In this document: in pieces, positions 10,521 through 16,976 of the stretch
How the letters are laid out: every line of letters begins with the position of its first letter
Numbering within the stretch: position 1 is the stretch's first letter
Source of the DNA: an uncultured Pelagibacteraceae bacterium
Lineage (GTDB): Bacteria > Pseudomonadota > Alphaproteobacteria > Pelagibacterales > Pelagibacteraceae
Reading direction: 5' to 3'
Assembly (NCBI GenBank): GCA_902622545.1
Contig: CACNQD010000003.1
Span: 236,756-300,755, forward strand
Length of the DNA: 64,000 nucleotides
Translations under genes and position numbers: made by a program
Notes under the pieces: generated by a model
Database searches by the model: none
What the model saw: only the letters and a program-made list of their open reading frames with translations
Told to the model about the DNA's origin: nothing

Positions 10521-10596
10521 TCCTCGGTAGCTCAGTTGGTAGAGCAGTTGACTGTTAATCAATTGGTCGCAGGTTCGAGTCCTGCCCGAGGAGCCA
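10521..10596 (+). tRNA. tRNA-Asn (GTT), integration target
   Basis: The acceptor stem TCCTCGG pairs with CCGAGGA, the D-arm is AGCTCAGTTGGTAGAGC, the anticodon loop is CTGTTAA with anticodon GTT, and the T-arm is CAGGTTCGAGTCCTG. The discriminator is G and CCA is encoded. This is the intact copy. Its last 55 bases (10542-10596) recur exactly at 16977-17031, so the gene is the attachment site of the element that follows. The copy here stays functional because element and chromosome share the same 3' sequence. Confidence 0.96.
10542..10596 (+). repeat. attL, 55-bp direct repeat inside tRNA-Asn
   Basis: These bases, GAGCAGTTGACTGTTAATCA and onward to the CCA end, are identical to 16977-17031. 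Identity stops at 10541 (A against T at 16976) and at 10597 (A against G at 17032). The shared block runs from the end of the D-arm through the anticodon loop to CCA. That is typical of integrases that cross over in the anticodon loop and rebuild the tRNA. Confidence 0.93.
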
Positions 10597-10687
10597 AATA
10601 CTCACATCAATTCCACGAAAACACTAGATCATTGGTTATGCTTTCTAATCACATATTATCCCATAACACGGAATCCGTCCACAATAA

Positions 10688-10706
10688 TTGCGACCAGAGT
10701 GCGACC
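10688..10706 (+). repeat. Left paired TGCGACC site (putative integrase arm site)
   Basis: The 19 bases TTGCGACCAGAGTGCGACC contain the heptamer TGCGACC twice with an 11-bp period, one helical turn. The same 19-mer with one mismatch lies at 16894-16912, in the same orientation, just inside the other end. The site is 92 bp from attL. Position and symmetry around the att core suggest integrase arm-type or excisionase sites. Confidence 0.6.
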
Positions 10707-11066
10707 CAGACAAGAGTCTTAATCTCTAAACTGCCTCGGCCTTCGGCCTCGGCGATCTTGGCAATAGTGGTGCCAAACTCAATCTTGTTTTTGAAGATAA
10801 ATAAGTAGTGGCATCCCCTGCTGGTAAAAGAAACTTCTATAGCTTTACCTTTAGTGTTTGATCTTGCCTTTTAGAGACGTGTAATTTGAAATGAGTACCC
10901 AGGAGTCCCGTTAGTAAAAAATTTTAAAAATTTCATACTGTATGACTCTTTAAACAGCATCAATTGAGCGAGGAGCGGGAATAGAAGTATACATAAGTTA
11001 ACAATTTCAAAAATATTACAAAAAAATTTTTCGAAAACAGTTACCAGAAACTGCCGTAATATAAGG

Positions 11067-11107
11067 CGTACAAGTGTACGGATTAAGGTTAGATGTACGG
11101 TAAAAGG
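11067..11107 (+). repeat. CGTAC inverted repeat and TGTACGG direct repeats
   Basis: An inverted repeat CGTAC-AAGT-GTACG lies at 11067-11080. Overlapping it, TGTACGG-ATT-AAGG at 11075-11088 is repeated as TGTACGG-TAA-AAGG at 11094-11107, a 19-bp period. This iteron-like arrangement is the kind of site bound by a replication initiator or repressor. Confidence 0.5.
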
Positions 11108-11240
11108 ATGTAGAGGTTACCCTGTTCAAAAATCTGGGCTCAAGGAACTTAAACTGTTGCAATGACTCAATTTTATTAAAAAAATTATTAAAAACACTAG
11201 GGAACTTTAGGTAACATTAAATCGTCATATCCGTAATTAT

Positions 11241-11264
11241 GCGTACAATAGCGTACATCGTACA
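11241..11264 (+). repeat. Triple CGTACA repeat
   Basis: CGTACA occurs at 11242, 11252 and 11259, spaced 10 and 7 bp, in the same gene-free region as the TGTACGG pair 140-170 bp to the left. With that pair it gives six CGTAC/GTACG units in about 200 bp. A binding site for the element's replication protein or a regulator is a reasonable guess. Confidence 0.45.
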
Positions 11265-11410
11265 TTGATAAGGCGCCTCCTGATGGCCCTCAATACTTTG
11301 TGAGATTTCGAACCATACGAACCTAATTAGCAAGCTGTCAAAAAATATTTAATTCCTCCGTGCAACTAAAAAACTTTGACGGGTTCCCCAGTTGCATCGG
11401 ATGGTTAAAT

Positions 11411-11665
11411 TTAGGTGTTATCTCGTTTCCACTTCTTCAATTCTACACCCAGATATTGGAAATTGTTTTGGACAATCCTCCTAATCTCCTCATAGTCAAC
11501 CATAGGAAACTTCGGCAATTCATTTGTGATGGCGTATGTTTCTTTTGACCTACGTAAGTGTGTACTTAAATCTGTCATTATACGCTTCAACACTTTGTCT
11601 GGCGTTTTTGGCACCATATGCGTCGATAGTTTTACTCTTGTTTGATCTTTGTAGCTTTTTGGCAT
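11411..11665 (-). CDS. Unknown 84-aa element protein
   Basis: I do not recognise this small basic protein. It is rich in Lys and Arg, with an amphipathic-looking middle (VLKRIMTDLSTHLRRSKETY) and a C-terminal YEEIRRIVQNNFQYLGVELKKW. It has no signal peptide or membrane segment and could bind nucleic acid. The start at 11665 has an AGGAG Shine-Dalgarno eight bases upstream. It is the last gene of the operon, 15 bp after the primase-helicase gene, so it is probably cotranscribed with it. Confidence 0.65.
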   Translation of the reverse strand: MPKSYKDQTRVKLSTHMVPKTPDKVLKRIMTDLSTHLRRSKETYAITNELPKFPMVDYEEIRRIVQNNFQYLGVELKKWKRDNT

Positions 11666-11680
11666 TGTGTTTCTCCTCTC

Positions 11681-13750
11681 TTACAATTTACTGTCGTGAT
11701 AAAACGGAACATATTTACTACCCAAATCTTTTGCAGTTAAGCTCCTGTATTTATCGTGATTGTGCAAAATCCAAATAGTAACTTTTTGACCTACTGTCTT
11801 AACAGGACAACCTGCTTTCTTGATGGCCTTTATTCCTTCTAGTGCTTTTGCTATCTCACGTTCACGTGTAACTTTGATACGTTTCTCAATCTTTAACCAA
11901 TCAAACAACTCGACCGTTGTAACCAAGTCTCTATCGAATGGATGGACTCCTTGCTTAAATGACTCTGTAACAAAATCATTTAGTGGACGATCGGCTAACT
12001 GACACATTTCGTCTCTGTATGAAGTGTGTGGAGCTATGCCTAATGGTTTAAAATTACTTAAATTACGATCTAATAATTCAGCTAAAACACCACCTTGCAG
12101 GTTATGATTAGCTCTTGCATTATGAAATCTATCCAGCAGGGCCTGGTTACGTTTGCCTGGACTAAAGTACACCCAATATCTTACTTCATTATAAGGTAGT
12201 GCAAAGGCGTCTCTGTGATTAGTGTTAATCCAATAATTGGTAACAGTATCTGTTTCAGAATATTCCTTATACAGTTGTCTTACACCTATTGAGCCTTCCG
12301 TAATTATAGTTTTTAAAGTGTTAATCAATTTTGATTTTTCACTCCAGCTACCACTAGATTTGGCTTCATCAATCAGTACAGTTTGTGCACCTATTAAATA
12401 ACCTTTTCCTTTATCTAACGCCTCCTCCAGCTCAATCTTACGTGTATTGTGCAGGCCTAACATATCTCTATGCAGATCAAACAAACTACCTTTTCCAAGT
12501 TGAAATTCATCTGATTGCATTATGATTGCGTGTCTGATTTTCTTGCCAGGATTTTGTAGAGGATATGCATACCAATTTAGGAAGTGATTACGTTCTTCTT
12601 CGTGTGGTATTATCGTCTTTAGCAAAGCCCAGAAATCGTCTGTGTCAGCTTTTGGGTCTGGTACTAGATCGTTTTTTTCGTAAACATTAATCATTAATTT
12701 TTTATTAACATTTACAAATCTATTTTGATCGGCAGGCTTATATGTAAAATCTACGCAGACCTTACTATCCTTATGCATCTTCCAATATTTTAATGGAGTA
12801 TATTTACCGTTAAAATGTTTTGCATACTTCACATCAATACTTTCTCCGTCGTACATTTCTTTGTCCTCCAGGTCATAGTATTTTTTCTGCTTCATCATAT
12901 ATGCGATACGATTAACAAATGTATTAGTGTACGCAGGCAGTGCATCACGTCCAGTGATTTTGAACAGCAGCTTTTTGAAGTCTTTAACTTCATCCTCGCT
13001 CCAATTAAACTCCTCGGCTAGACTTGGCAATCCTTGCAACTGTTCAGTACGTTCACGCTTATAAACATCTTCTACTCTTGCAAGACGTTCTTCCGTGTCA
13101 TCTGATGCACCTGCAGTAACTGCTTTAATGATCTTTGTAGCATCTTCTTTTTCCACTTTATGATGCCATAACGTGGCAACCATTTTCTTGATGTACTCAT
13201 TTCTTAAGCCTTCCTTTGCATACTTACGTAAGATAACGCAGGCAACACTTAACTCTGCTACTGCTTTATTTAGTGCCTCCCAACTTACCTCCGTCGGTAC
13301 ACCTGTTGCAGACCAGACAACTTTTTCTTCGTTATCATATTGTCCGAAACACATAGTGTAGTGCTTATTAGCTCTGATCTCGACTAGCATCGCTTTCTTA
13401 TCATCACTAAAACTGCAATACGATCTGGTATGCTTTTGTGTAAGATCAATAACCTTATACAATCTGTGTGCACGTGGTGTACTTTCTCTACCAAATTCTA
13501 ATTCAGTTTTTGGTAAAAAATAATCTGCAAGCTGTATAGCTTCAGGACAATCTAAATCTGTATCTACAATCAGACTTTCCCTGCCGGTGGCTATATTTAA
13601 GTTTGTATAATCTTTAACTTGGTCCAGCTCTTTGATTTGTTTATTTAATCTCTGTACCCAACTTTCAGTAACTGCTTTTCTACCATAGTCAGACCAGAAT
13701 ATTATTGCATCTGCGTTTAATAGCGCTTTAACAGGTCCTAATTCGATCAT
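11681..13750 (-). CDS. Primase-polymerase/helicase (NrS-1/DUF5906-like)
   Basis: This 689-residue replication protein has two parts. The N-terminal part looks like an archaeo-eukaryotic primase (Prim-Pol) fold: IVDTD (Asp63, Asp65), RESTPRAHRLYK with His95, and a third acidic site in MLVEIR (Glu124). The C-terminal part resembles DUF5906 helicases: a loosened Walker A QLGKGSL (Lys420), Walker B VLIDEA (458-463) and a polar NTNHRDAFALP motif (509-519) like the sensor/arginine region. Such proteins start and drive replication of phages and satellites such as NrS-1 and P4. The GGAGG ribosome site six bases upstream and the ATGA overlap with the preceding gene support the start. Confidence 0.85.
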   Translation of the reverse strand: MIELGPVKALLNADAIIFWSDYGRKAVTESWVQRLNKQIKELDQVKDYTNLNIATGRESLIVDTDLDCPEAIQLADYFLPKTELEFGRESTPRAHRLYKVIDLTQKHTRSYCSFSDDKKAMLVEIRANKHYTMCFGQYDNEEKVVWSATGVPTEVSWEALNKAVAELSVACVILRKYAKEGLRNEYIKKMVATLWHHKVEKEDATKIIKAVTAGASDDTEERLARVEDVYKRERTEQLQGLPSLAEEFNWSEDEVKDFKKLLFKITGRDALPAYTNTFVNRIAYMMKQKKYYDLEDKEMYDGESIDVKYAKHFNGKYTPLKYWKMHKDSKVCVDFTYKPADQNRFVNVNKKLMINVYEKNDLVPDPKADTDDFWALLKTIIPHEEERNHFLNWYAYPLQNPGKKIRHAIIMQSDEFQLGKGSLFDLHRDMLGLHNTRKIELEEALDKGKGYLIGAQTVLIDEAKSSGSWSEKSKLINTLKTIITEGSIGVRQLYKEYSETDTVTNYWINTNHRDAFALPYNEVRYWVYFSPGKRNQALLDRFHNARANHNLQGGVLAELLDRNLSNFKPLGIAPHTSYRDEMCQLADRPLNDFVTESFKQGVHPFDRDLVTTVELFDWLKIEKRIKVTREREIAKALEGIKAIKKAGCPVKTVGQKVTIWILHNHDKYRSLTAKDLGSKYVPFYHDSKL

Positions 13751-14109
13751 ACAAGACCTCCAAACTTCAAATCAACGTTGTTATCCTTTTCTGATGCTCT
13801 GATACGTTTAATGTAATCAGATACTGTCTCTCCAGGCATTACATCGATACCTTTTTCGTATGCATCGTAAAGGTCTGCTAAAGACTCAACTACACCACCC
13901 GATGAAAGCTCAATCTTTTTCAAACCGAATTCAAACAGAAAATCATCATATGATTTGCCAGGATTATCTTCACTCCATTTTTTAAATAGTGAAAGTGTTT
14001 GCAGAAGCTCCATATCAAATTCTTCTCCAGCAGTTTCGCTAGCAAGTTTGATTGACTCCTTAACTGTAGGAGCATCTTCAAGTGGTTTATCAATAAATGT
14101 TTTACTCAT
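13747..14109 (-). CDS. Unknown 120-aa acidic element protein
   Basis: No family is recognised. The protein is acidic and soluble, with a segment DYIKRIRASEKDNN near the C-terminus and a tail LKFGGLV. The start codon at 14109 overlaps the previous stop by one base (TAATG) and is preceded by GGGAGG. Its own stop overlaps the primase-helicase start as ATGA. This strict coupling upstream of a replication gene suggests a partner in replication, but the sequence shows no domain. Confidence 0.65.
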   Translation of the reverse strand: MSKTFIDKPLEDAPTVKESIKLASETAGEEFDMELLQTLSLFKKWSEDNPGKSYDDFLFEFGLKKIELSSGGVVESLADLYDAYEKGIDVMPGETVSDYIKRIRASEKDNNVDLKFGGLV

Positions 14110-14471
14110 TAATTAACCCTCCCAGACAATCTCTGATGCAAGTCTCTTATGATGTTGTTACATTCAAGTATTCTATCGCTATATACTTTTGTAAGTTCAG
14201 TAACGCCTTCTTGTGATACCTGAAACTTCTCCTCCATATCAGCGATCTGCTTTGTCATTGTCTTAATAACTTTCATTTGTTCCTTCGCCACAAACGCCAA
14301 AGTTTTATAGTCAATCATCTGATGCTGTTCGCATACAGTAGGTTTAGGCCATTTTACTTTAGTTTGTTTTGTAGTGAGTTTCCTAATGACGGTTGATTTA
14401 GGATATTTTATTTCAGCAACGCTCTTATTTTGTAGCTTTGCCTTCTGTAAATCAGTAAGCCTCTTACGCAT
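14109..14471 (-). CDS. Unknown 120-aa coiled-coil element protein
   Basis: The protein has a basic N-terminal half (MRKRLTDLQKAKLQNKS and KQTKVKWPKP). The helical C-terminal half (about 60-115) has heptad-like spacing of hydrophobic residues and probably forms a coiled coil. No family is recognised. I place the start at 14471 because GGAGG lies just upstream and gives an 8-bp ATGCGTAA overlap with the previous stop. A GTG start at 14483 is possible but lacks such a site. A DNA-binding or structural adaptor role is conceivable and unproven. Confidence 0.65.
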   Translation of the reverse strand: MRKRLTDLQKAKLQNKSVAEIKYPKSTVIRKLTTKQTKVKWPKPTVCEQHQMIDYKTLAFVAKEQMKVIKTMTKQIADMEEKFQVSQEGVTELTKVYSDRILECNNIIRDLHQRLSGRVN

Positions 14472-15039
14472 CGAAACCTCCACCCATTAAACCAGACAAA
14501 CCTTTGTCATCGTCTGCATCTATTCGCTTTTGCATCTTATGTTTATATTTCTTTTCAGCTAAAGCAGTTTCTGCACGCATTTTATCCATATCTTCTCTAT
14601 GCTTAATAAGTTCATCAATACCTGAATTAAAATTAATTATAGGCTCTGATTTTTTTATAGCTTCATATGAAGTAGATGGTCTTGCTCTATTAGGTTTTTT
14701 CCTAATGTTGTCTAACGCAGTTTCTGCAGGACCTTTTCTATTTGCATAATATTTAGGAGATTTTTTATTAAAGTATGTATCGTACTTCTCCGTTGCAGAC
14801 ATACTACGCACAGGTTTTGCTGCCACACTTTTTTGTGGTGGAAACGCCTGCTTATATTCTGCATCTATTTTATCATTGTATGCGATTGCTTCTTTTGCAG
14901 TTTTAACTTCTTGTCCAACATTATTAACAAAACGTCCCGTACTACCTTCGTATGCAAAATATCTATCGTCATCATCTTGCAATACCTTACGTGTATAGTT
15001 TGGATTTACTCCTGGAAGATATCCTTTGTAATTATTCAT
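14464..15039 (-). CDS. Unknown 191-aa charged element protein
   Basis: No family is recognised. The protein is hydrophilic and low in hydrophobic core residues. It has an aspartate run DDDDRYFAYEGSTGRF near residue 22, many Lys/Ala pairs, a helical region near the C-terminus (IDELIKHREDMDKMRAETAL) and a glycine-rich tail GLSGLMGGGFDA. Long disorder plus a helical end recalls phage scaffolding or adaptor proteins only in general style. The start has GAGGGGG upstream and overlaps the previous gene by 8 bp (ATGAATAA). Confidence 0.65.
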   Translation of the reverse strand: MNNYKGYLPGVNPNYTRKVLQDDDDRYFAYEGSTGRFVNNVGQEVKTAKEAIAYNDKIDAEYKQAFPPQKSVAAKPVRSMSATEKYDTYFNKKSPKYYANRKGPAETALDNIRKKPNRARPSTSYEAIKKSEPIINFNSGIDELIKHREDMDKMRAETALAEKKYKHKMQKRIDADDDKGLSGLMGGGFDA

Positions 15040-15421
15040 CGAATGCCCCCTCTACGTAACCTTGTTTTGCTAATTCTATATCCACTACATCATTGCCAAA
15101 CTCTTTACGCAATCTATCAACATCGTATTTGCTGAATATAGTTTTTGGATATGCAACACGTCTTAAAGCATTGATCGTATCTCTAACGTGTTCATTATGC
15201 ATTGTTGCTACTTCAAGATTTTTAAATCTATCTGCAACTCTTGTACTTACTCGCACATCCTCCAGGTCATCTTTTTGGAGATCCATTGAGAGACTTATGC
15301 TATCGCACAATCTATCTTTTAGTCTGTTGTATGCTCGTTCTAGTTTGAAATAACTACTTTCGTAATCTGTAGGCACTTTTGAATTGTGTCCAATTCCTAC
15401 ATCCTTATTATCTTTTGACAT
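15032..15421 (-). CDS. Unknown 129-aa element protein with GIGHNS motif
   Basis: This is the first gene of the coupled operon. The N-terminus MSKDNKDVGIGHNSK contains the short GIGHNS sequence that I associate with N-termini of assorted alphaproteobacterial phage proteins. The rest is helical and charged (about 25-110). No catalytic domain is recognised. The start codon at 15421 has AGGAGT seven bases upstream. A 12-bp hairpin lies a further 20 bp upstream (15446-15483) and may control the operon. Confidence 0.65.
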   Translation of the reverse strand: MSKDNKDVGIGHNSKVPTDYESSYFKLERAYNRLKDRLCDSISLSMDLQKDDLEDVRVSTRVADRFKNLEVATMHNEHVRDTINALRRVAYPKTIFSKYDVDRLRKEFGNDVVDIELAKQGYVEGAFDE

Positions 15422-15445
15422 ATTATTACTCCTGTAAATTAATGC

Positions 15446-15483
15446 GAGCGGCAGTAGCTGGTTAAACTACTGTTGTTCCGCTC
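15446..15483 (-). promoter_or_regulatory. Hairpin in the leader of the element operon
   Basis: GAGCGG-CAGTAG (15446-15457) can pair with CTACTG (15467-15472) and CCGCTC (15478-15483). This makes a 12-bp stem with a 9-base loop and a 5-base bulge (TTGTT). It ends 25 bp before the start of the GIGHNS gene. No T-run follows on either strand, so it is not a standard terminator. It may protect the mRNA, bind a regulator, or separate int-region transcripts from the operon. Confidence 0.5.
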
Positions 15484-15485
15484 TG

Positions 15486-15842
15486 TTAATTCACCAAGAC
15501 TAAAGATGGATGATGAAGCTTTGAAACTTGAGTATAAAAAATACGCTGGCCAGCGCATACAAAGTAAAATCTGTAATGATTATTTCTGTTTGATCTCTCA
15601 CAAATTTTTAAATCTATTTTCATCATAGTTTTTTTTAGTCTTGTTAACCAAGGATGTTTTTGATTTAAATTTTTCAGAGACCTGCAGTAGTGATCGCTCA
15701 CTTCTATAAACTCTACCTTACGTGGTGGAAGTATTGGATTATGCAATCTTATTCTTCTGCTTACTTCTTCGTCGGTTACACTCTCACAGTTTCAAGTACC
15801 TGCTGGATATTCTGTAACGTGATACAGATACTTATTTAGCAT
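15486..15842 (-). pseudogene. Unknown ORF interrupted by an in-frame TGA
   Basis: The uninterrupted part is 86 codons from a TTG at 15746, with no good start there. The same frame reads back through one TGA (15794-15792) to an ATG at 15842 and gives a plausible protein: MLNKYLYHVTEYPAGT, stop, NCESVTDEEVSRRIRLHNP and on to the C-terminus. The product is basic, with several cysteines and HYRFYFVCAGQRIFYT, and is not recognised. Either this is a nonsense-mutated gene, a sequence error, or a short gene using a downstream start. It lies 57 bp after the integrase stop, in the integrase reading frame. Confidence 0.45.
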
Positions 15843-15899
15843 CTTTGAGTCAGTTTTCAAGCACTCAATCTTGTCAAGTTGTAGGCACGAATGACGAGT

Positions 15900-16880
15900 C
15901 TATAATGCGAGTTTTTCAGCTAACGTGGTTGAGTTGTGTTGTGTATAAACGCTCAACGTGGATAGCGAATTGCCACAAAACAATTGAACCTCCGATATAG
16001 ATAATCCTTTCTCAAACAATCTTGATATTGCCTCACGCTTCAAATCGTGAAATCTTAAACCAGCTATCCCTGCTCTCTTACAGATACTGTTCCAGCTACG
16101 CTCAAAGTTTTTTAAACCTATAGGAAATAATTTGCCATTTAATGATCTAGGCATTTTTCTCAATATTTCTATTGCGTGTGGTTGCAACGGTACATTTCTA
16201 GTTTTATTCGTTTTAGTTATTGGCGCAGGTAAATGTATGTACTTCTTTTCTAGGTCCACCATATCCCAAGTGATCTTTAATAATTCTCCACGCCTCATAG
16301 CTGTATGAATTGCAAAATCTATTATTGGACACCAGAACGCCCAATTTTTTTGACACGAACTCATAAGCTTATCGTATTCTCCAGGCAGTAATCTTCGAGT
16401 CCTAGATGGATTTTCTTTTAATCTTAATCCAGGCTTCACAGGATTTTCTTTTACATAACATTTCCACTCATCGATAGCTTTGCGAATTGTATCACTGATG
16501 ATGGACAATTCTCTATTCACAGATGATGGAGATACAGACTTCAATCTTTCATCACGGAAGCTGGCAATATCTGATGAACTAATTTGTGATAACATTTTAT
16601 CTACAAATTCGTGTTTGCAAATATTCTTAATTAGATACGGGTCCTGTTGAGTCCTTTTTTTAGATGAAACTTCTGTCTCATAACGTTGGAGTAATTGTTT
16701 AAGACTTGTCTTGTTTGCCTCCGATGTATCTATTAATTCTCCCATTTCAATCAAGCGTTCAGTTTCCCTGGCCCAACGCTGTGCATCTTGTTTTGTTATA
16801 AATGTTTTTGATAAGTGCTTATGAAATGATCTTCTAATTTCTACGCACCACTTCTCTCTTTTCTTTCTGATTGTCGCCAT
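15900..16880 (-). CDS. int: Tyrosine integrase
   Basis: This 326-residue tyrosine recombinase would insert and excise the element at tRNA-Asn. The N-terminus (1-60) resembles an arm-binding domain, followed by a SAM-like core-binding domain (about 60-155) and a catalytic domain. Visible catalytic positions are Arg196 (TAMRRGE), Lys223 (TKTNK), His278 (RFHDLKRE) and Tyr312 (SVYTQH). The usual HxxR arginine is Lys281 and the usual GH histidine is Asn304 (FCGNSL). It reads inward from attR. The paired TGCGACC site lies 14 bp before its start, and GGAGAAGAA serves as ribosome site. Confidence 0.93.
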   Translation of the reverse strand: MATIRKKREKWCVEIRRSFHKHLSKTFITKQDAQRWARETERLIEMGELIDTSEANKTSLKQLLQRYETEVSSKKRTQQDPYLIKNICKHEFVDKMLSQISSSDIASFRDERLKSVSPSSVNRELSIISDTIRKAIDEWKCYVKENPVKPGLRLKENPSRTRRLLPGEYDKLMSSCQKNWAFWCPIIDFAIHTAMRRGELLKITWDMVDLEKKYIHLPAPITKTNKTRNVPLQPHAIEILRKMPRSLNGKLFPIGLKNFERSWNSICKRAGIAGLRFHDLKREAISRLFEKGLSISEVQLFCGNSLSTLSVYTQHNSTTLAEKLAL

Positions 16881-16893
16881 TTCTTCTCCTATG

Positions 16894-16912
16894 TTGCGAC
16901 CATAGTGCGACC
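16894..16912 (+). repeat. Right paired TGCGACC site (putative integrase arm site)
   Basis: TTGCGACCATAGTGCGACC matches the left site at 18 of 19 bases and repeats TGCGACC with the same 11-bp period. It lies 65 bp from attR and only 14 bp upstream of the integrase start codon, so a protein bound here could also control int expression. Confidence 0.6.
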
Positions 16913-16976
16913 GTGAAATGTTTTATGATGTCGTGATGCTCTAAAAGTTATGTATGCCTAACGAGCCACGTTGAAT

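Larger units (their letters stand above)
10597..11410. other. Gene-free left end of the element
   Basis: These 814 bp separate attL from the last gene of the operon and hold no supported ORF. They contain the left TGCGACC pair, a GC-rich block (10731-10756, with GGCC-TTC-GGCC able to form a small hairpin), an A/T-rich stretch near 10915-10940, and clustered CGTAC/TGTACGG repeats at 11067-11263. In a compact element so much non-coding DNA is likely functional. Candidates are a replication origin for the primase-helicase, a packaging site recognised by a helper phage, or a small RNA. None is proven by the sequence. Confidence 0.6.

Noticed and set aside
10536..10808. 90-codon plus-strand ORF beginning in tRNA-Asn
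   Set aside because: It overlaps the tRNA gene and the left arm repeat, has no ribosome site, and runs against the direction of all element genes.
10649..10870. Minus-strand open frame of about 73 codons with protein-like sequence (EFGTTIAKIAEAEG)
   Set aside because: No start codon in the upper part and it overlaps the TGCGACC arm site. It could be a decayed gene end, but nothing supports it as a gene.
11360..11548. 62-codon plus-strand ORF at the left of the element
   Set aside because: It mostly overlaps the supported 84-residue minus-strand gene, which has a good ribosome site.
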